This document shows, piece by piece, positions 60,060 to 64,000 of a stretch of DNA of 64,000 nt (positions within the stretch are counted from its first letter, which is position 1; each line of letters opens with the position of its first letter). The translations under genes were made by a program, and so were the position numbers. The notes under the pieces were generated by a model. That model had not been told where the DNA came from. It ran no database searches and was given only the letters and a program-made list of their open reading frames with translations. This stretch comes from Stenogyne calaminthoides (Eukaryota; Streptophyta; Magnoliopsida; Lamiales; Lamiaceae), in the NCBI GenBank assembly GCA_037126765.1, contig JBBCBC010000030.1, positions 10,438,786 through 10,502,785 of the forward strand, given 5' to 3'.

Positions 60060-60603
60060 TGTTGTATATTTGTGTGGGTAATGGAGTTACTGATAGGTTA
60101 GGCACACCGAAAAAACGATGTTATCTTTAAAGGTATAATTCTCCCACATAGGTGTAAATGGTTCACAAGGAATTAACCTTTCAGGATACAAAACCTATTC
60201 CACGAAAATTCGATAGTTAGACTCTAACGAATTTCAGAAACAGAAATCACAAGTGTGTATATAAAACTCAAAATAAAGACTCGATATATAGAGAGACTCG
60301 ACTTTCAGTGTTTAGAGAAAATTGATTTCTCCATATCTCGAGAAAGTCTAATTTTGTTGTTGTATTGAGAAAGTATGATTCTTTATATCTTCAACCTCCA
60401 CACTTTCGAAAAGTATTTATAAATACTCAAGGATTGCAATCGAAAGGTTGTGATTTTAACTCATCAAAAGGTGCAACTTCACCGAATAGTTACGTTGAAC
60501 CTGAAGGATTGCAACTTCACTGAAAATGTACTCTTTCGTAAAGAGCTCTCTCGACTCTATTATATTATGTAAATACATATATATAAAACAATCCCCCACT
60601 TAT
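60060..60603 (-). mobile_element. LTR-like block with polypurine tract (minus)
   Basis: On the minus strand ATAAGTGGGGGAT (60603-60591) is followed by TGTTTTATATATATG. The block then runs to ATATACAACA at 60060, so TG...CA ends enclose about 530 bases after a good polypurine tract. No second LTR is seen, so this may be a fragment of a copia element. Confidence 0.45.
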
Positions 60604-61620
60604 TTACATATATATTATATAATAAGAAAATAATATAATAATAAAATAAACACACTTGCTTTACGCAACGAATAGCCACGAAGTGGACTTAGCTTTAACT
60701 TATGGTTGAACATGAAACACTATAGAATCATATTCGTCGCCGTATGATTTCCTGCTTCTTTATTTTGGTAGCACCAATTCAGAATGGCCTTTGTGCTTAT
60801 CCCTCGTCTCGTAAATACTCTAGATCTTACCGAGATAATCCCTAAGAAGCCGCTCTCTCACTTCTACTTGCATAGGTAGACCCATCGAATGTCCACAACG
60901 ATCCCATAGAGCTATAAGTCTATTAAGGATTTTAGAATCCAACCTCAACTTTTTGTGGGTAATAAAGTGCATAGGTCGATATAGAACTTTTGAAATAGTC
61001 TTTACCCCACTATTTCCAAGTTATGCACTTCAAATGTGTCCATGTTTCCATTTCAACGATATCTAATATTGAATTGTTTTGAAAACTCAATCTTAAAAGT
61101 AAGATGGAGGAGGATTCAATCAAGAAATCTTACTAAATCGGTAATAGCTCTATTCTCCGCAGACCTTTTATATTTTATCTCCCAAAAATAATTTTGCCAG
61201 CAATTGATTTGTTGGGAGATGCTCAAGCATGATCTTTCTCTTTTTGATCATTGCTTTTGACATAATTGTTATCAAATCAAATTTCATCGAAAATAAAGCA
61301 ACACAATTTTGTTTTTCAAATTCAAGTGGCGCCTTTATTGCCATTATTCAATTTTAAATAATTTCAAACGAATTATTTGTCTACGTCTGATTGATTAACT
61401 CCAAAAATCAAATAGGGAGCCTTCATTGCCATGTTTTACTGTACACAATTCCAAATAAATTATACGAGTCAATTTTATGGACTAAACCAAATCATAGTTT
61501 ACCTTCTAAAGGCAAAGTGCTCAATCCCAAATCAAATTTAATTTGATTTCAATGGATTCAATATCATGAAATAATATTTATACATGAAGTATTAAATAAA
61601 CTTATCCATCATGACCTAAT
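60604..61620 (-). other. Unassigned stretch, possible internal part of the 60.1-kb LTR element
   Basis: No readable domain in any frame. CATAGAGCTATAAGTCTATT and similar words give no family match. By position it would be the 3' internal region preceding the polypurine tract. Confidence 0.3.
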
Positions 61621-61860
61621 TTAATTAAACTCTTTTTTTTTTTTTTTAAAGATAAAAATGAAATAATAGATATGAGTACAAGGGGTACTAATCCCGATAG
61701 TTACAAGTATACACGGCACACACACTAAATCAAAATTTCACAATTTTAGGGGTATACAATCTAAAGGATGGTTCTCCCACATATGTAACGAGTCATAAAA
61801 GATAAAAGGGTAGTGAGCGAATCCATTTCCACGAAAGTAGAATTTTATTCCGCTAATGAG
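61621..61860 (-). other. Possible LINE 3' end with poly(T)
   Basis: A run of 16 T (61632-61647) followed by ATGAGTACAAGGGG-type sequence resembles the reverse complement of a LINE 3' tail, but there is no coding support. Confidence 0.3.
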
Positions 61861-63105
61861 TTGATAAGTAGGAAATTGTGTATATTTTTAGTTGTTTAAG
61901 TGCAATTTTATTGTACTCGATTTTGTTAGAATTGCATGTTTTTTTACTTATATGTACTTTGGATGATAAAATTCTACACTTGATCTATTTGCTGTTTTTG
62001 GGTGATTTAGAATTTTCTGTAACACTTTTGATGAAGCTTTGAGACGAAATATATATGAAGATATATCAAATGCGGGCTGAATGTGAAGAAAAACCCACAA
62101 GAATATAAACGGATTACTAGTTAAGGCGTCTATGAATAATTTTTTATGACTAATTCAATTAGTCACAAAAGTCAATGACCAAGAGGCCTTTTAATTTTAT
62201 ATTCCACCTTTTTTTTTTTAATTCCCTAGTGTGCGTGTATATATATATTAAGCTCGACAACTTGGAAAAAAGGCAGCATCCAGGAGGCAGTACACAGGCT
62301 GCAATCGGCGAGGAGATTTGAGGACGCAAATATAGTGCTGTAATTTTGAGAGTTTTATTTAATTAGTATTTTTATTCCAATTTAGGGATTTTGAACTCAG
62401 ATTAATGTCTCAAGTATTTGATTTGAGACGCTTATAATATTTATCTTGGAATTGTTTATTTCATCTAATTTAATTCTTTCAACATACTTGAGTGTTTAAT
62501 TTGGTTTGACCACCTAGGTTAGATTATTCTTTGTATGTCCTGCTAGTTCGAAATTTGTAATCCGTGAATTGTTGCAGATGCATGGCAATTGGTAGCAACT
62601 AGTATTTTGCTAGGTGATTTAAATCGGTTCTTTCAATCGAGCTTATGATTCGGGAATTTTTTTTGTCCTTTATCCCGTGTTTAATGCTTTTGACTGGATT
62701 AAATTTAGATCGATTCAGATCGCTCAGGGCTTAAAAAAGAATTGTTGGAGAGCTTATTTCAATTGAGTATAATTATGAATAAAAACCGTAGCGAGCTTGT
62801 TGACTACCGAGGGACATTAATCCTAAAGATAAATAGAGTAAATGTCGATTCAATTAATAGCATTAAGTCGAGAGATGAATGAACTGTGAATTGAAATACC
62901 TTTTATTATTGAATTTCTTTTATATAATTTATTGGTTTAAGTTTTAGTTATAGATTTCTTTATCCAAACCCCCCTTCCTCGTTTACGGTTTGTCCCTTAT
63001 AAATTCACACAATTAACGTGGATAATTATTTTCACGCTCTCGTGGATCGAATTCACTTATCCTACTACATTCTAGTGGATCTAAGCATGTATTTAATTTA
63101 TTTTT
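61861..63105 (+). mobile_element. Possible gypsy-type LTR
   Basis: The stretch starts near TGATAAGTAGGAAATTGTG, has a TATATATATA box near 62239, and ends ATTTAATTTATTTTTGGGTGCC, a form reminiscent of the LTR/primer-binding-site junction of plant Tat/Athila elements. There is no internal domain and no second LTR; the last 30 bases could instead belong to the adjacent LINE. Confidence 0.3.
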
Positions 63106-64000
63106 GGGTGCCAAATGACATCACACCATGAGTTCATCCAAGGTGTATGAGCTTTGACTTGAAAATGAAATCATTACGATGACTTTCCAGATTTTCCAAA
63201 CAAGAGTTTTTCTACAAATTAGACCTAACACTTTTCCTAGTATTACCTCTGGTGCAAATTTCCACTTAATTCCACAAAATGATCACGAGTCAAGATTTAG
63301 TAAACCATAGACTTGTCGAGCCAAATAAATCACAAATTGCCAAGGAGAAGTGGCCATCAAGTGAATAAAGAGATGGTTTAAGACCTCAGAGGGCCCAAAC
63401 ACAAATCTAACACTCACCACCCCACCACCAACCGAGATCCCACGCTTGAGAAGATTATCCTTAGTGGCTACTTTTCACGGATGACCTTCCACGAAAAAGC
63501 CGCCACTTTTACCAAGTTTTCCACCAAAGCTTCACCACTCTTGAAGGATCCACCCGACCGCATGAGCAATTTCAACAACGACATCAGCATCTCTGTTGAG
63601 AACTGCCTCCTTAGGGCGACGCTAACGCCAAAGTCCGCCGTTCAATCTCAGACTGATAAATACACCGCTAAAGATCCAAGTATTCCATAAATTCATTAGT
63701 GTTAAAGACTCAATTCCACTCAAACACTCAAGACTCAAGAACACCACCCCACACATTGCCAAACTATCGACACCCTTTGACGAGATAAATTAAACAACAA
63801 AGGACACCTAACCGACAACCCACTACAACCCTCAATCCACTTAATCCTCCCGTAACTTGACTCTACGACCATCTCCTAATGACAAACTTAATCTATCCCC
63901 TCAAGAGAGTTCCCACTTACCCACCACAACTCATATAAGTCTTTCCACCATAGTGATCACTTTTTTCTCGACTAAACTCACATCGATACCCCATCGAAAC
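63080..64000 (-). pseudogene. LINE (L1-type) ORF2 C-terminal part, runs off the window
   Basis: Minus-strand frames give, in order from the right edge, LGDGRRVKLRED and CPLLFNLSRQR (end of the RT region of plant LINEs), then FSWKVIREK and TKDNLLKRGISVGG (start of the zf-RVT zinc-binding domain), SEVLNHLFIH and IW..ISF. The cysteines expected in zf-RVT are partly lost. Several stops and frame changes. The RNase H part expected next is not found, since the sequence ends near 63080. It may be a different subfamily from the LINE at 6480-7268. Confidence 0.7.

Overview
The window looks like heterochromatic, transposon-packed nuclear DNA of a flowering plant, probably a eudicot. The evidence is the families present: Ty1/copia elements with an extra ORF before the 3' LTR, CACTA (En/Spm) elements with TNP2 and Ulp1-type ORFs, L1-type LINEs, hAT-like MITEs and a relic of the intron-bearing plant elongator tRNA-Met. 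Introns and AT-rich spacers fit. I see no intact host gene. Almost every coding stretch is broken, and a run of exactly 500 N (55987-56486) marks a draft assembly.

Layout. 1-6450: 3' part of a copia (Sirevirus-like) element A, with a broken env-like/coiled-coil ORF, a polypurine tract and a 2-kb LTR. 6480-7268: 5'-truncated LINE remnant (minus). 7270-10728: a second, related copy A' with a better preserved ORF and a partial LTR. 10729-11822: two MITEs. 12654-34227: composite CACTA-1 (plus) with terminal repeats, a minisatellite, a TNP2 pseudogene and a Ulp1-type second ORF. That second ORF is split by an LTR-like block (18486-20088) and by a complete 11-kb CACTA-2 (21399-32460). CACTA-2 carries subterminal repeats, two tRNA-like modules, an F-box gene fragment, a MITE and an En/Spm second-ORF remnant.

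34228-42509: copia element C (minus), with gag, integrase, RT and RNase H, a full 5' LTR and a truncated 3' LTR. 42510-51633: copia element B (plus), with integrase, RT, RNase H, a long spacer, a decayed env-like ORF preceded by promoter-like sequence, and a 3' LTR. 52545-52965: second copy of the 11-kb-region MITE. 53470-58451: minisatellites, TNP2/DUF4216 remains and one end of CACTA-3 (minus), split by the assembly gap. 58452-64000: mostly non-coding, with LTR-like blocks and a LINE ORF2 fragment (minus) running off the end.

How the parts relate. No pathway is encoded; the story is layered insertion. The clearest layer is CACTA-2, which sits in an exon of the older CACTA-1. It has a 3-bp target duplication, and the host reading frame is continuous when the element and one duplicate are ignored. 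CACTA-1 and CACTA-3 are relatives and share an intronic minisatellite. A second theme is base composition. Several TE blocks are unusually rich in CG and poor in CAG/CTG, and some frameshifts fall where a CAG or CTG seems to have lost its middle base. This may be a methylation-linked sequencing artefact rather than biology.
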